A DNA stretch of 64,000 nucleotides, taken from NCBI GenBank assembly GCA_947445035.1, contig CANFCK010000011.1, positions 1 to 64,000 on the forward strand. The letters run 5' to 3'. Of the stretch, positions 42,042 to 50,583 are shown one piece after another. The stretch's first letter is position 1, and every line of letters begins with the position of its first letter. The notes beneath the pieces are model-generated. The model saw only the letters and a list, made by a program, of their open reading frames with translations. It had not been told where the DNA came from and did no database searches. The DNA comes from Deltaproteobacteria bacterium. GTDB taxonomy: Bacteria; Myxococcota_A; UBA796; SXON01. The translations under genes and the position numbers were made by a program.

Positions 42042-43405
42042 GACAACAGCTCTGCGATCCAGTCGCTGGCGGCGCGATCACCGGGGGAGGCGAGGAGGCG
42101 ACCGGCACGCGCGTCGTCGCCGAAGCGGGCGAGGGCCGCCGCTTGCAGACCCGCGCCATGGCCGGTCGGTGACTGCCGCCGCTCCGGCCACCAGCCGCCG
42201 CGGGTGGTGTACAACTTCAGCTCGGTGGGCCACGCCAGCGCGTCGTCCACGGTGCAGGCCGCGAGGCCGCCGGTGCGGCGGAGCCCGGCCACGGCTGCCC
42301 ACGGCCGTTCGCGCAAGAGCGGGAGAATTTCGCCAGAGATCTCCGCGCCGCGCAGCCGCCCCGCGGCTGCTTTTGCGATCACGCGCAGCCCCGCCTCACC
42401 GAGCACCGGACCCAGCGCTTCCGCCAGCAGTCGCGCCTTTCGCGCCGAAAGCCGACTGTCGGTCACCACCTCGACGCGAGACGCGACCGCGGCCACGTCC
42501 TCCGTTTTGTCCCCAGAGGCCCCCTCGGCAAGCCACTCCGGGCCCAGCTCGTGGTGGGTGATCATCAGCGCGGCCGCCTCCGCCAGCGAGGTGGCGCCGA
42601 GCGCCGGTCGAGGCAAACCCGCGGCGGCGGCCTCGGCCGAACCCCAGGCCGTACGAAACACCACGCGCTCGATCTGGTCGGCGCGCAAGCGCTTTTCTCC
42701 CGCCTTCAGGTGGCGGCACAAGACCACGTCGAGCGCGTCCAGCGCCGTGTTCATCCACGGCGAGCCTGGGTAGCGGGGAATGATCAAGGTCCGGGCGAGC
42801 CAGACCGCGCCGGGCGCGCCCAGCGCGGCCGAGGGGGCCAATTTTGCGCCGCCGGAGGCGCCGGGGCGATGGACGGCCTCCGCCAGGCGCCGTGCTCCCG
42901 CGCTTCCGGCCACGTCGGCCAGGGCAACGGCGGCGCCATCGGCCAAGGCACCCTCCACCTCCGCCAACATTCCGCTGGCGCCCGACCCCGCGGCAAGCGC
43001 ACGGATGACCGCCGCGGCCACCCGCATCGCCCGCAGGTCGACCTCGTCGGCCCGGGCTGCGACCGCGCCCGCCAGGCCCACGCGTGCCGCAACCTCGAAC
43101 GCCGCGACGCTGCTGGCGACGAGCTGATCGAGGGTGCCAGCTTCTGTCAGCCACGCCGCCGGACCCAGCCCGGCGCCCACGCGGCCGCCCGCCGTCAGGT
43201 CGTCGAACGGCAGCTGTAGGAACCGCCCCGTTTGCGCCGCGGCGCCGACGCCGAGCTCGGCCCCGCCAGGGAGAGCCGCCAGCCGCCGCGCGGCCCCGGC
43301 GAGCCCCACGTGCTGCAAGCGAACAATGGTCGCGACATCGGGAGGAATGTCGGATGCAGTCAGGGCCGCCGCCCACGCACACAGGTCAGAAAGAGAGCTG
43401 CTCAT
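42038..43405 (-). CDS. MmgE/PrpD family protein
   Basis: The ATG at 43405 shares one base with the upstream stop (TGATG). The 455-residue, Ala-rich protein follows the MmgE/PrpD pattern: FLQLPFDDLTAGGRVGAGLG with PAAWL corresponds to the LDFDD..HPxxxxxPAAL core, and VAAFEVAARVGLA to the GYEVxxRL helix. The C-terminal half has the usual small lid domain (ATSLAEAAALMITHHELGPE, VASRVEVVTDSRL). Family members are 2-methylcitrate dehydratases or related lyases. The catalytic residues cannot be confirmed by eye, and its operon partners are membrane proteins rather than methylcitrate-cycle enzymes. Confidence 0.65.
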   Translation of the reverse strand: MSSSLSDLCAWAAALTASDIPPDVATIVRLQHVGLAGAARRLAALPGGAELGVGAAAQTGRFLQLPFDDLTAGGRVGAGLGPAAWLTEAGTLDQLVASSVAAFEVAARVGLAGAVAARADEVDLRAMRVAAAVIRALAAGSGASGMLAEVEGALADGAAVALADVAGSAGARRLAEAVHRPGASGGAKLAPSAALGAPGAVWLARTLIIPRYPGSPWMNTALDALDVVLCRHLKAGEKRLRADQIERVVFRTAWGSAEAAAAGLPRPALGATSLAEAAALMITHHELGPEWLAEGASGDKTEDVAAVASRVEVVTDSRLSARKARLLAEALGPVLGEAGLRVIAKAAAGRLRGAEISGEILPLLRERPWAAVAGLRRTGGLAACTVDDALAWPTELKLYTTRGGWWPERRQSPTGHGAGLQAAALARFGDDARAGRLLASPGDRAASDWIAELLS

Positions 43406-44862
43406 CAGTACTCGAGACCCCACTGCACCCCAGCCGCCAACAAGTGCCCGCCGATGGGGATCGGCGAGCCGTCCACCGAATAACCCGCCGTCGGCGTGTC
43501 GGGCGTCCCCCGGTCGAGCTGTCCGGACGCGACGATGTGGACCTGCAAAAAGCCGTCGAGGCGCACACGGCGCTGGTGTCCCGGCTTGCGGAACGGGTCG
43601 TCGTGTTCGACACCCAGGCCGACCGCGAAAAGGGTCCGGTCTCCATCGAGGAGCGCGGTTTCCGTGGACTGACTTTGCAGCGGGGTGGGCTCGAAACCCG
43701 CGCCGCCACGAATCGAGACGACCCAGTCTCCGGAGCGCTCCCACGGGCGGAATTTCGGCAACTTCACCTCGGCCCCGACCCGCGGCGACCACGTTGCCAC
43801 CAGGGTGATCGAGCTGGGATTGCCGTCGGTCGCGGAGCCATCCGGGATGTCCAGACCCGCGCCGTCCACGGTGAAGTGGGTCACCTCCGCAATACTGGGG
43901 AGGGCCTCGTCCCAGGCGGTGCGCTTGACGTCGACGCTCAACGTACAGGTCTCGGCGATCTCATAGGCCACACCGAGGTTCACCTGACTCGGGGTGTAGT
44001 GGTCGAAGACGCCCAGGCTGATGCCCAGGGTGAACGGGAGCACCAACGGGTCGAGGTCGCCGAGCTGCTCGGTGCGGGCGTTGACTTGAAGGTCGATGTC
44101 GACGTCGACGGGCAGGCCGGCGTCACCACGCCACGACGCGCCCACCTCCAGCCCGTCGAGCACCGGCAGCGCCTGCCCGGCGTCCCAGTGCACAGAGACG
44201 ATCGGCGCGAACCCTGGAATGAGGTCCAGCTCCATGTCGTGGACATCCAAGCCGACCGCGACCACCTCGCCCGCGGCGCTTTCCCCCCCTTCGGCACCGC
44301 TGACGGTCAGGTCCAGCGTCGCCGAAATATGGTACTTCGCCCGCGGAATGACCTGAACGCCGGCGCCAACCGCGATGCCCCACTTGGGCCGCAAACCGGC
44401 GCCGAGGACCAGCTCGTACCGCTGGGCCCGGTTTTCGTAGAGGAAGTAGGTGGGCACCTGCGGATCGAAGGTCTGCAAGCGAATCAGCCGGTTCATGGGG
44501 AGGAAGAGGCCGACGCCGAACGAAAACATCGTCCCAATCGGTCGGGTCACCCCGAGCATGAAGCCCTGCACCGGGTCGTACGCGGGGCCGACGTCCAAGG
44601 GCTCGTCCAGCTCGTCGACCAGTCCGTCGCGATTCTGGTCCCACCAAACCGGTGAAATCGGCTCGAACGCCGAATTCACGCCCACAAAACCCAAAGACGC
44701 CTGCGGATACCGTTGCCCGGCCAGGGCGGCCGGGTTCTGGAGGATCGACTCCGCGCCTTCCTCGAGCGCGACAGCGCCGCCACCGCGCCCCATCTTCCGG
44801 GCCCCGAAGCCGTAGAACTCCATCGGGCTGCCCAGCGCCACCGCCGACAGCAGCAGGATCAC
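43405..44862 (-). CDS. FadL/OMPP1/TodX-like outer-membrane transporter
   Basis: A GTG at 44862 overlaps the preceding stop (GTGA). The 485-residue product begins with a short signal (ILLLSAVALGSPMEFYGFGA), then KMGRGGGAVALEEGAESILQ and NPAAL. This is the N-terminal hatch motif of FadL-type barrels (G.R..gmGgA..A......NPA.l). The body alternates beta strands (LGVTRPIGTMFSFGVGLFLP, ASWRGDAGLPVDVDIDLQVN) and ends HLLAAGVQWGLEY with a terminal aromatic. It is expected to pass hydrophobic substrates through the outer membrane. It lies between a subtilase-like and a PrpD-like gene. Confidence 0.82.
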   Translation of the reverse strand: MILLLSAVALGSPMEFYGFGARKMGRGGGAVALEEGAESILQNPAALAGQRYPQASLGFVGVNSAFEPISPVWWDQNRDGLVDELDEPLDVGPAYDPVQGFMLGVTRPIGTMFSFGVGLFLPMNRLIRLQTFDPQVPTYFLYENRAQRYELVLGAGLRPKWGIAVGAGVQVIPRAKYHISATLDLTVSGAEGGESAAGEVVAVGLDVHDMELDLIPGFAPIVSVHWDAGQALPVLDGLEVGASWRGDAGLPVDVDIDLQVNARTEQLGDLDPLVLPFTLGISLGVFDHYTPSQVNLGVAYEIAETCTLSVDVKRTAWDEALPSIAEVTHFTVDGAGLDIPDGSATDGNPSSITLVATWSPRVGAEVKLPKFRPWERSGDWVVSIRGGAGFEPTPLQSQSTETALLDGDRTLFAVGLGVEHDDPFRKPGHQRRVRLDGFLQVHIVASGQLDRGTPDTPTAGYSVDGSPIPIGGHLLAAGVQWGLEY

Positions 44863-45623
44863 GCGTACCCGATCTCAGGCACCGGGGTCAGCGCAATCTG
44901 GCGCAGGTGTTCGATGAGGTTGACCGGCGTTTCATTGCCGAGCGCTTCCCGAAGGCAGGCGATGCGCCCGCTGAGATTGGCGGTGGCCAGCCCCGAGCCC
45001 TTGTAGACCCCCCGCTCCTGTCCGGCGTTGAGCGCGGTGTAGCCGTGACCCAGGAACTTTCCGGCCAACGCACCCCACTGGCGAGCCGGGAAGCGGTGCG
45101 GGGCAAAATAGTAGAATTTCTCTGGCGGGCAGTCGGGATGGCTGGCGACGCCGACCGCTTCGGGCAGGTCCGCGGGGTAGGCGCGTTCGCCCTTGGGGTG
45201 GGCCGCGGCGATGACCACCGCGCCTTTTTCGACCGCATTGGCGCAGCAGTCGCGCAGGAGCAGCGCCTTGCCCATGTTGGGCGTGCCCAACGACAGGTTG
45301 ATGACGCCGGCTCCGTTTTTGGCGGCGAGCTCGATCGCGGCGGCCATCAGGTCGGCGCTGGTACGCAGCTTGGCGTCCATGATCTTGATGCACATCAGCT
45401 GGGCCTCGGGTGCCACGACATGGATCGCGGCGGCGATCTCGGTGCCATGCCCGTTTTCGTCGGCAAAGTCGGAGGCCAGCAACGCGTGGGCGGTGGCGTT
45501 GAGCGAGATGTTCCAACCGGTGAGGGCGGCGCGCGCGAGCCTGGGGTCGCGGACGTCCACGCCGCTATCGACGATCGCGATGATCTGGCCCTTTCCGGTG
45601 TACTCCGTTCCGCGAAACCGCAT
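44859..45623 (-). CDS. subtilase-fold (S8) protein with altered catalytic residues
   Basis: The 254-residue protein starts at an ATG with AGGAAG upstream and has no signal peptide. The Asp box QIIAIVDSGVDVRDPRLA (D19) and His box DENGHGTEIAAAIHVVAPEA (H59) are normal. The oxyanion Asn region, usually AAGN, reads VVIAAAHPKG (about 137-144). The Ser box, usually GTSMATP, reads YKGSGLATANLSG, placing Gly211 where the nucleophile should be and Ser210 next to it. It is probably inactive or uses the shifted Ser. It is first gene of a five-gene overlapping operon, divergent from a membrane protein gene. Confidence 0.8.
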   Translation of the reverse strand: MRFRGTEYTGKGQIIAIVDSGVDVRDPRLARAALTGWNISLNATAHALLASDFADENGHGTEIAAAIHVVAPEAQLMCIKIMDAKLRTSADLMAAAIELAAKNGAGVINLSLGTPNMGKALLLRDCCANAVEKGAVVIAAAHPKGERAYPADLPEAVGVASHPDCPPEKFYYFAPHRFPARQWGALAGKFLGHGYTALNAGQERGVYKGSGLATANLSGRIACLREALGNETPVNLIEHLRQIALTPVPEIGYA

Positions 45624-45846
45624 TCTGCTTCCTGTTCAGCACACCCCTCCTACGGGGTTCGCGGCCCTTCGGCAAGCGGCTGAGACCGCGGTATGCTGCG
45701 GAAAGCCGCTGTAGACCTTGTCGAAGCCCTCCGCACCTCCCGCTCCCCTCTTGACAGGCGCCCGCGCTCGGGCCGGCATTGTTGCTCTGGCGGATCGTGT
45801 TGGTGCTGCCGGAGCGCCAACGCGCGTTTTCGGCCACCCTGCGCGT

Positions 45847-46467
45847 ATGCCAGCGAACCGGGACGCGCTGGCGGCGGCGGTTTTGGGGACGACGCTGGCG
45901 CTCTTGGCCTGGCCCTTTCCCGTGTTTGCGCTCTGGTTTGGCGCGATCGGGCTCGGCGCGGCCGTGCTCGCCGCCATGGGGGTGCCACTGTGGTCCAAGC
46001 AGGCGGCCTGGACGCTTATCGTGGGGGCGCCGGGGCCGAATGTCCGCCACATCGAGCTGCTTGCCCTCGACGTACGCCGGCCGCGCCGTTGGTTGGCCGG
46101 CGTGGCGGCGGTGCCGGCGGTCGTCTCGCTTTTGACGCCGGGAACTTTTTGGGGGCTGGCGGCCGGGCTCGTCGCCATCGGCGCGTGTGCGCTGGATTTC
46201 GCCAAGGCGCGGGCGTTGTCGATCGAGGCCGTCGAGGCCTGGGTCGCGGCGCGTGCGGGCCGGGACGGTTGCCTGGTGCTGGTGTCCACAGCCGGTTCGG
46301 CCTACGGCGAGGGGGTGTCGGCGGTGGTGGACTGGTTCGGATTGGCCGGCGGCGGGCTCTCGGTCACGATCGACGAAGAAGGGGACAGCGGTGTACGGCG
46401 GCGCCTTGCCGATCTGGGCATCGGAGGAGGGGCCGATGTGGTGGCTGGCGACCGCGCTCGCGTCTGA
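45847..46467 (+). CDS. membrane protein of unknown function
   Basis: I start at the ATG at 45847 (MPANRDALAAAVLGTTLALL); an upstream ATG at 45718 would add a low-complexity leader. The 206-residue product has four hydrophobic segments, paired at about 7-47 (LGTTLALLAWPFPVFALWFG) and 81-118. A soluble C-terminal domain follows with EAWVAARAGRDGCLVLVSTA. No family recognised. Its end overlaps the next gene by 32 bases, whose strong Shine-Dalgarno lies inside it. Confidence 0.6.
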   Translation: MPANRDALAAAVLGTTLALLAWPFPVFALWFGAIGLGAAVLAAMGVPLWSKQAAWTLIVGAPGPNVRHIELLALDVRRPRRWLAGVAAVPAVVSLLTPGTFWGLAAGLVAIGACALDFAKARALSIEAVEAWVAARAGRDGCLVLVSTAGSAYGEGVSAVVDWFGLAGGGLSVTIDEEGDSGVRRRLADLGIGGGADVVAGDRARV

Positions 46468-48154
46468 GCTGTCCGGCACCCTGACCGGCGCCGCGGGGGA
46501 GCCCGTTGTCGGCGCGACGGTGTACGCCTACGACTCTCGCTTCAACTACGCCAGCGCTCAGACGCGCAGCGGCGGGGAGTGGTCCATCACCGGCCTGTCG
46601 GCCGATCGGTACCGCCTTCGGTTCTTGCCACCCAACTACGACCCTCACGGTGATCGTTTCTTCGGGGGCGCGTGGAGCGCCTGCGACAGCGATCCCGTCG
46701 AGCTTTCGGAGGGGGTGAGCGCCCTCGCGGACCTCGATGAATCGTTGGCCGTCGGGGCCGCCGTCAGCGGCAGGGTGACCGATCTGGGGGGAAATCCAAT
46801 CCCCGGGATGCGAGTGTCGCTTTACGGCGCCGAGGACCGGACCTCGCTCATCATCCGGGGAGACAACAGCGACGAAGACGGCGGCTTTTCCATCGTGGGC
46901 CTCGACGCGGACGCGACCGCGTCGCGGTTTTACCTTGTGGTCGCCGGTGACGGCTGGCCGGAGCAGTGGTTGGGCGGGCAGTACGAGGAAGGCGCCGGCG
47001 AGGTGCTCGCGCTGCGGGCCGGAGAGTCCGGGACGGTTGGGGACGTCGCGTTGCTCGATGGCATCCGCCTCTCGGGGGTAATTTCGGGTCCGGCAGGTCC
47101 GGTCACCTCGGGCACGGCCTACGCCTACGCCAGCTCCCAGGTCCTGGGGGTCACCATCGGCGCCGATGGCCGCTACGTGGCCGATGGTTTGCCCCCGGGC
47201 GATGTGGTGACCTGGGCGTCGTCCCCTGGCCACGCCACCACCTACTACCCCGACGCGGACCGTCCAGGCGGGACGCTGTCGGTGCCCGACGAAGGGGACG
47301 ACGTCACCATCGACCTGTACTTGCCAGAGGACAGTACGCTCACGTTCCACGCCACGGGCGAGGGCGACATTGCCTCCACCTCGGTGCTGCTCTACAACGA
47401 CACGTACAGCGTGGGCCGCGGCGACCAGTTCGACGCGTCCGACAAGGTGGTCCTCCCGGGGCTCTGGCCTGGCGACTACACCCTGTACGTGTCGGGGAGC
47501 TCCGGGGGCTTCGTCTCGGGGTTCATGGGGGACGAATCGGGCGAGCGCACGCTCTATGAGGTCGATGGCGACACGGTGATCGACGTCGTCCTCACCCCCG
47601 CGGCCACCCTGTCGGGCACGGTCATCGACGACGACGGTGCCCCGGTCTACGGCGCGACCGTGCTGGTAACGGAGGACTCGGGCGAGGCGCGCACCTGGTC
47701 GTCGAGCTCCGGGCGCGATGGCGCCTGGACCGTCTCTGGCGTCGCGGCAGCGACCGTCTCGGTGGGGGTCAGCTACGCGTGGTACTGCGCGGTCGACCCC
47801 GGCTGGGCGCCGATGTGGATCGACGCGTCTCGGACCGACGCGGGCGCTGGGCTTTTCTCCCTGAGCGTTGGAGAGGCGGTCAGCGGCGTCGATCTGGTCC
47901 TGCCGCGTGACGACGATCACGACAGCATGGGGGACCGCTGGGAAGAGGCCAATGGCCTGGACTCCGAGCGCGACGACGGCGCCGAGGATGCCGATGGGGA
48001 CGGCTTCACCAACGCGGTTGAGTGGCAACTCGACACCGACCCCACCGATGCGCGCGTCGCCGGGGAGTGTGGGCAACCGGGGTGCGCGGCCGGAGTGGGG
48101 CTCCTGCCGGTCGCCGTCCTGGCCGTGGTCAGCCGCCGCCGGCGCCCACGATGA
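46436..48154 (+). CDS. exported protein with carboxypeptidase-regulatory-like repeats and MYXO-CTERM-like tail
   Basis: The ATG at 46436 is preceded by GGAGGAGG at ideal spacing. The 572-residue protein begins with a short signal (MWWLATALAS) and has about five beta-sandwich repeats of the carboxypeptidase-regulatory type. Examples are LSGTLTGAAGEPVVGATVYA, VSGRVTDLGGNPIPGMRVSL and LSGTVIDDDGAPVYGATVLV. A Ca2+-binding thrombospondin-3-like stretch follows (DDDHDSMGDRWEEANGLDSE, DADGDGFTNAVEWQLDTDP). The end, GQPGCAAGVGLLPVAVLAVV plus SRRRRPR, resembles a MYXO-CTERM sorting tail. It is likely surface-anchored; co-translated with an L,D-transpeptidase. Confidence 0.82.
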   Translation: MWWLATALASELSGTLTGAAGEPVVGATVYAYDSRFNYASAQTRSGGEWSITGLSADRYRLRFLPPNYDPHGDRFFGGAWSACDSDPVELSEGVSALADLDESLAVGAAVSGRVTDLGGNPIPGMRVSLYGAEDRTSLIIRGDNSDEDGGFSIVGLDADATASRFYLVVAGDGWPEQWLGGQYEEGAGEVLALRAGESGTVGDVALLDGIRLSGVISGPAGPVTSGTAYAYASSQVLGVTIGADGRYVADGLPPGDVVTWASSPGHATTYYPDADRPGGTLSVPDEGDDVTIDLYLPEDSTLTFHATGEGDIASTSVLLYNDTYSVGRGDQFDASDKVVLPGLWPGDYTLYVSGSSGGFVSGFMGDESGERTLYEVDGDTVIDVVLTPAATLSGTVIDDDGAPVYGATVLVTEDSGEARTWSSSSGRDGAWTVSGVAAATVSVGVSYAWYCAVDPGWAPMWIDASRTDAGAGLFSLSVGEAVSGVDLVLPRDDDHDSMGDRWEEANGLDSERDDGAEDADGDGFTNAVEWQLDTDPTDARVAGECGQPGCAAGVGLLPVAVLAVVSRRRRPR

Positions 48155-48972
48155 CGCCGGCCTCCTCGCACGCGCCCCCGCCCCCGACCGGAACCACATC
48201 CAGGCGCGCGCCCCGCTCCGTACGCATCGGCAGCGTCTGGTTGCTCTGCCTGGCCTTGTGTGGCCTCGCAACCGACGGCGAGGCCGGGACGCTCCGCGAG
48301 CCGACGCTCTACGACGCCGCTGGCGGTCTCAGCGCCAAGGCCAGGCAGGCGCTCGCTACTGGACGTCGCCCGATGGTCCAGGCGCTTTTCACCGCCGCCA
48401 GACTGTCCTTCCCGCCGCGTTCGATGGTCTTTCGGGTGTTCAAGGACGTCGGCCGACTCGACGTGTGGGGCGCCGATTCTGGGCGGCTGGTTCCGGTCGC
48501 GACGTACGGTGTCTGCTACGCCTCGGGCGGGCTCGGCCCCAAACGAAAGGAAGGGGACTCGCAGGTTCCCGAAGGTTTCTACACCCTGGACCTGTTCAAC
48601 CCGCGGAGTAGTTACCACCTGTCGATGAGGGTGAGCTACCCGAATCGCTCCGATCGAATCCTCGGCCACCCCAAGACGCCCGGCGGGGCGATCATGATTC
48701 ACGGCTCGTGTGTCTCGATTGGCTGCCTCGCCATGTCCGACGAGCGCATCGAGGAGCTGTGGGCGATGGCCGCCGCGATGCGTGACGCCAAACGAACAGT
48801 GGCGGTCCACATCCTTCCGACGCACGACATCGCCGCGCTGGTGGCGACCGGCGCCCAACCCGAGCACCACGCGTTCTGGCGAAACCTCGACGAGGGGGAC
48901 CGCGTCGTGCGGGATGAGGGACGGCTCCCGATTGTCAGCGTCGCCAAGGACGGAGTCTACACCTTTCGGTAG
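48151..48972 (+). CDS. L,D-transpeptidase (YkuD/YafK-type)
   Basis: The ATG at 48151 overlaps the preceding stop (ATGA). The 273-residue product has a signal or anchor at about 25-45 (GSVWLLCLALCGLATDGEAG) and a YkuD catalytic domain. Its signature GGAIMIHGSCVSIGCLAMSD has the His and the nucleophilic Cys of HxxxxSxGC. Sequences before it (MVFRVFKDVGRLDVWGADSG, VPEGFYTLDLFNPRSSYHLS) are typical of the YafK-like branch. It should form or cut 3-3 cross-links or attach proteins to peptidoglycan. Linkage to the upstream surface protein suggests attachment of that protein to the wall, which is inference. Confidence 0.87.
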   Translation: MTPASSHAPPPPTGTTSRRAPRSVRIGSVWLLCLALCGLATDGEAGTLREPTLYDAAGGLSAKARQALATGRRPMVQALFTAARLSFPPRSMVFRVFKDVGRLDVWGADSGRLVPVATYGVCYASGGLGPKRKEGDSQVPEGFYTLDLFNPRSSYHLSMRVSYPNRSDRILGHPKTPGGAIMIHGSCVSIGCLAMSDERIEELWAMAAAMRDAKRTVAVHILPTHDIAALVATGAQPEHHAFWRNLDEGDRVVRDEGRLPIVSVAKDGVYTFR

Positions 48973-48997
48973 GCGTTCCCCGGCGTCCGCGGTCGGC

Positions 48998-50545
48998 TCA
49001 CTCCCCCCGCTCCACCCGCCATCCTTCCCCCCAGACCATCGTCGCCTTGCTGATCGGGGTGCCGGGATGGTTCGCCTCTACCTCTGCGAGGGTAGCGTTG
49101 ATTGCCGGTGCTTCATTTCCCGGGTGCACCAGCGACGCCGAGCCGGGTGCTCGTAGAAACAATCGCCCGCTGCCATCGGGACGGTTCTGCCCCAAGCCAG
49201 CGCCCGCCGGATACCACGCCTCACAATCGAAGCGGTTGTATTTGGTGAGCGGCCATCGGCGGGTCGCCTTCCCCTCCGCGTCCATCAGCACCACCCCCTC
49301 GGTGACGCCGGCGCTGACGAGCGCGTCATCGAGTCCGGTGGGAACGCACCAGTAGTCGTCGGCGAGCTCGCGCCAGACCTTCGGAAAAGTAAATGCCACT
49401 CCGGCGATCAATACAACGACGCCCAGACGGGGACGCCACCCCAAGACAACGCCGAGGGCGGGCAAGGCCAGCAGGTAGAGGCCGTGCCAGAAGCGCGCGC
49501 CGTACGCGACGCCATGGTACCAATACAAGCCGTAGGCCAGCGGGCCGGCCAACGCGGCGACGACCACGGCCAACGGGAGTACCCGCCGCCGCAACGCCAG
49601 AACCGCACCCACCGCCGCGAGCACGGCCCCGCCGGGGATGCCGATCAGCAGCCGATCGAAGAAGCGCGCGTTCGCGGAGAGGGATTCCATCCCCATCGCC
49701 AGGGTGTACCCGGTCTTCGCGTACCGCCCCATGCAGCCGCGGTCGGCGCCAAAACCGAGGCGGTTGCAGCCTTCGCGCCACGTCACCCCCCAGTCGGTGC
49801 CCTTGGCGAAGTATTGTTCCACCGCAAACGTAAGCGGCGACCCGGCGTAGAGTTGGTTGCTGGCCAGCAGCAGGGCCATCGCAACAGCGGGACCCACCAC
49901 GAGGCGTAGATCTCGCAGCGACAGGGCCGCCCACACCAGAAGCGGCCCCCCCAGCACCAGCCCGTCCAGCGGCCTCGCCACCATCACCATGCCCACGGCT
50001 GCGCCGGCCAGTCCGGCTCTTCCTGCGGTGATCGCCGCGACCGCCGCGAGTCCACACACCAGCACCAGCGTGTGACTCATCATCGACGCGCCCAGGGCAA
50101 GGACCCCCGGAGAGAGCGCTGCCACCGCACTCGCAGCCAGCGCCTCCTGCCGACGGAGCTTCCGCGCGAACGCCGCCCACGTCAACCACGGTAGCGTCGC
50201 CGCCAAGAGCGGATTGACCAGCCACGGGAGGCCGAGGCCCGCTCCCAGCGCCAAAACCAGCGGCCAGCCCGGCGGGAAAACCCCGAACCACTGCGGCGAG
50301 AGCTGTTGGAACTCCCCCGCGACCAGCCCGCCGTCGATCGGGGCCGGCGCCCACGCCATCCCCGCGGCGTACAGGCGGGCCTGGAACAGGTAGGCCTGCT
50401 CGTCCTGCACGTGGGCGATGCCGCCAAGCGCGGTCCACGCCGTCGTGGCACAGAGTCCGAAGCTCAGCAGGGATAGCATCGCGAGCCAGGCGCGCGGGGT
50501 CGACGGGAGCGGGGTCACTCGGCTCCCAAGCGCATCGGATGTCAC
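48998..50545 (-). CDS. GT-C-like polytopic glycosyltransferase
   Basis: The 515-residue product has about eleven membrane helices. After helix 1 the first large loop holds AHVQDEQAYLFQARLYAAGM, which fits the acidic loop motif (usually DE with nearby Tyr) of GT-C glycosyltransferases such as PMT and ArnT. Further hallmarks are FPPGWPLVLALGAGLGLPWL and WYHGVAYGARFWHGLYLLAL. A soluble C-terminal domain of about 120 residues follows. It would transfer sugar from a polyprenyl carrier at the periplasmic face. Acceptor unknown. Divergent from a surface protein gene with 38 bases between starts. Confidence 0.7.
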   Translation of the reverse strand: MTSDALGSRVTPLPSTPRAWLAMLSLLSFGLCATTAWTALGGIAHVQDEQAYLFQARLYAAGMAWAPAPIDGGLVAGEFQQLSPQWFGVFPPGWPLVLALGAGLGLPWLVNPLLAATLPWLTWAAFARKLRRQEALAASAVAALSPGVLALGASMMSHTLVLVCGLAAVAAITAGRAGLAGAAVGMVMVARPLDGLVLGGPLLVWAALSLRDLRLVVGPAVAMALLLASNQLYAGSPLTFAVEQYFAKGTDWGVTWREGCNRLGFGADRGCMGRYAKTGYTLAMGMESLSANARFFDRLLIGIPGGAVLAAVGAVLALRRRVLPLAVVVAALAGPLAYGLYWYHGVAYGARFWHGLYLLALPALGVVLGWRPRLGVVVLIAGVAFTFPKVWRELADDYWCVPTGLDDALVSAGVTEGVVLMDAEGKATRRWPLTKYNRFDCEAWYPAGAGLGQNRPDGSGRLFLRAPGSASLVHPGNEAPAINATLAEVEANHPGTPISKATMVWGEGWRVERGE

Positions 50546-50583
50546 TACCGCTGTGGTACCCTCGCCGCCACCCCCGAGTGCCC

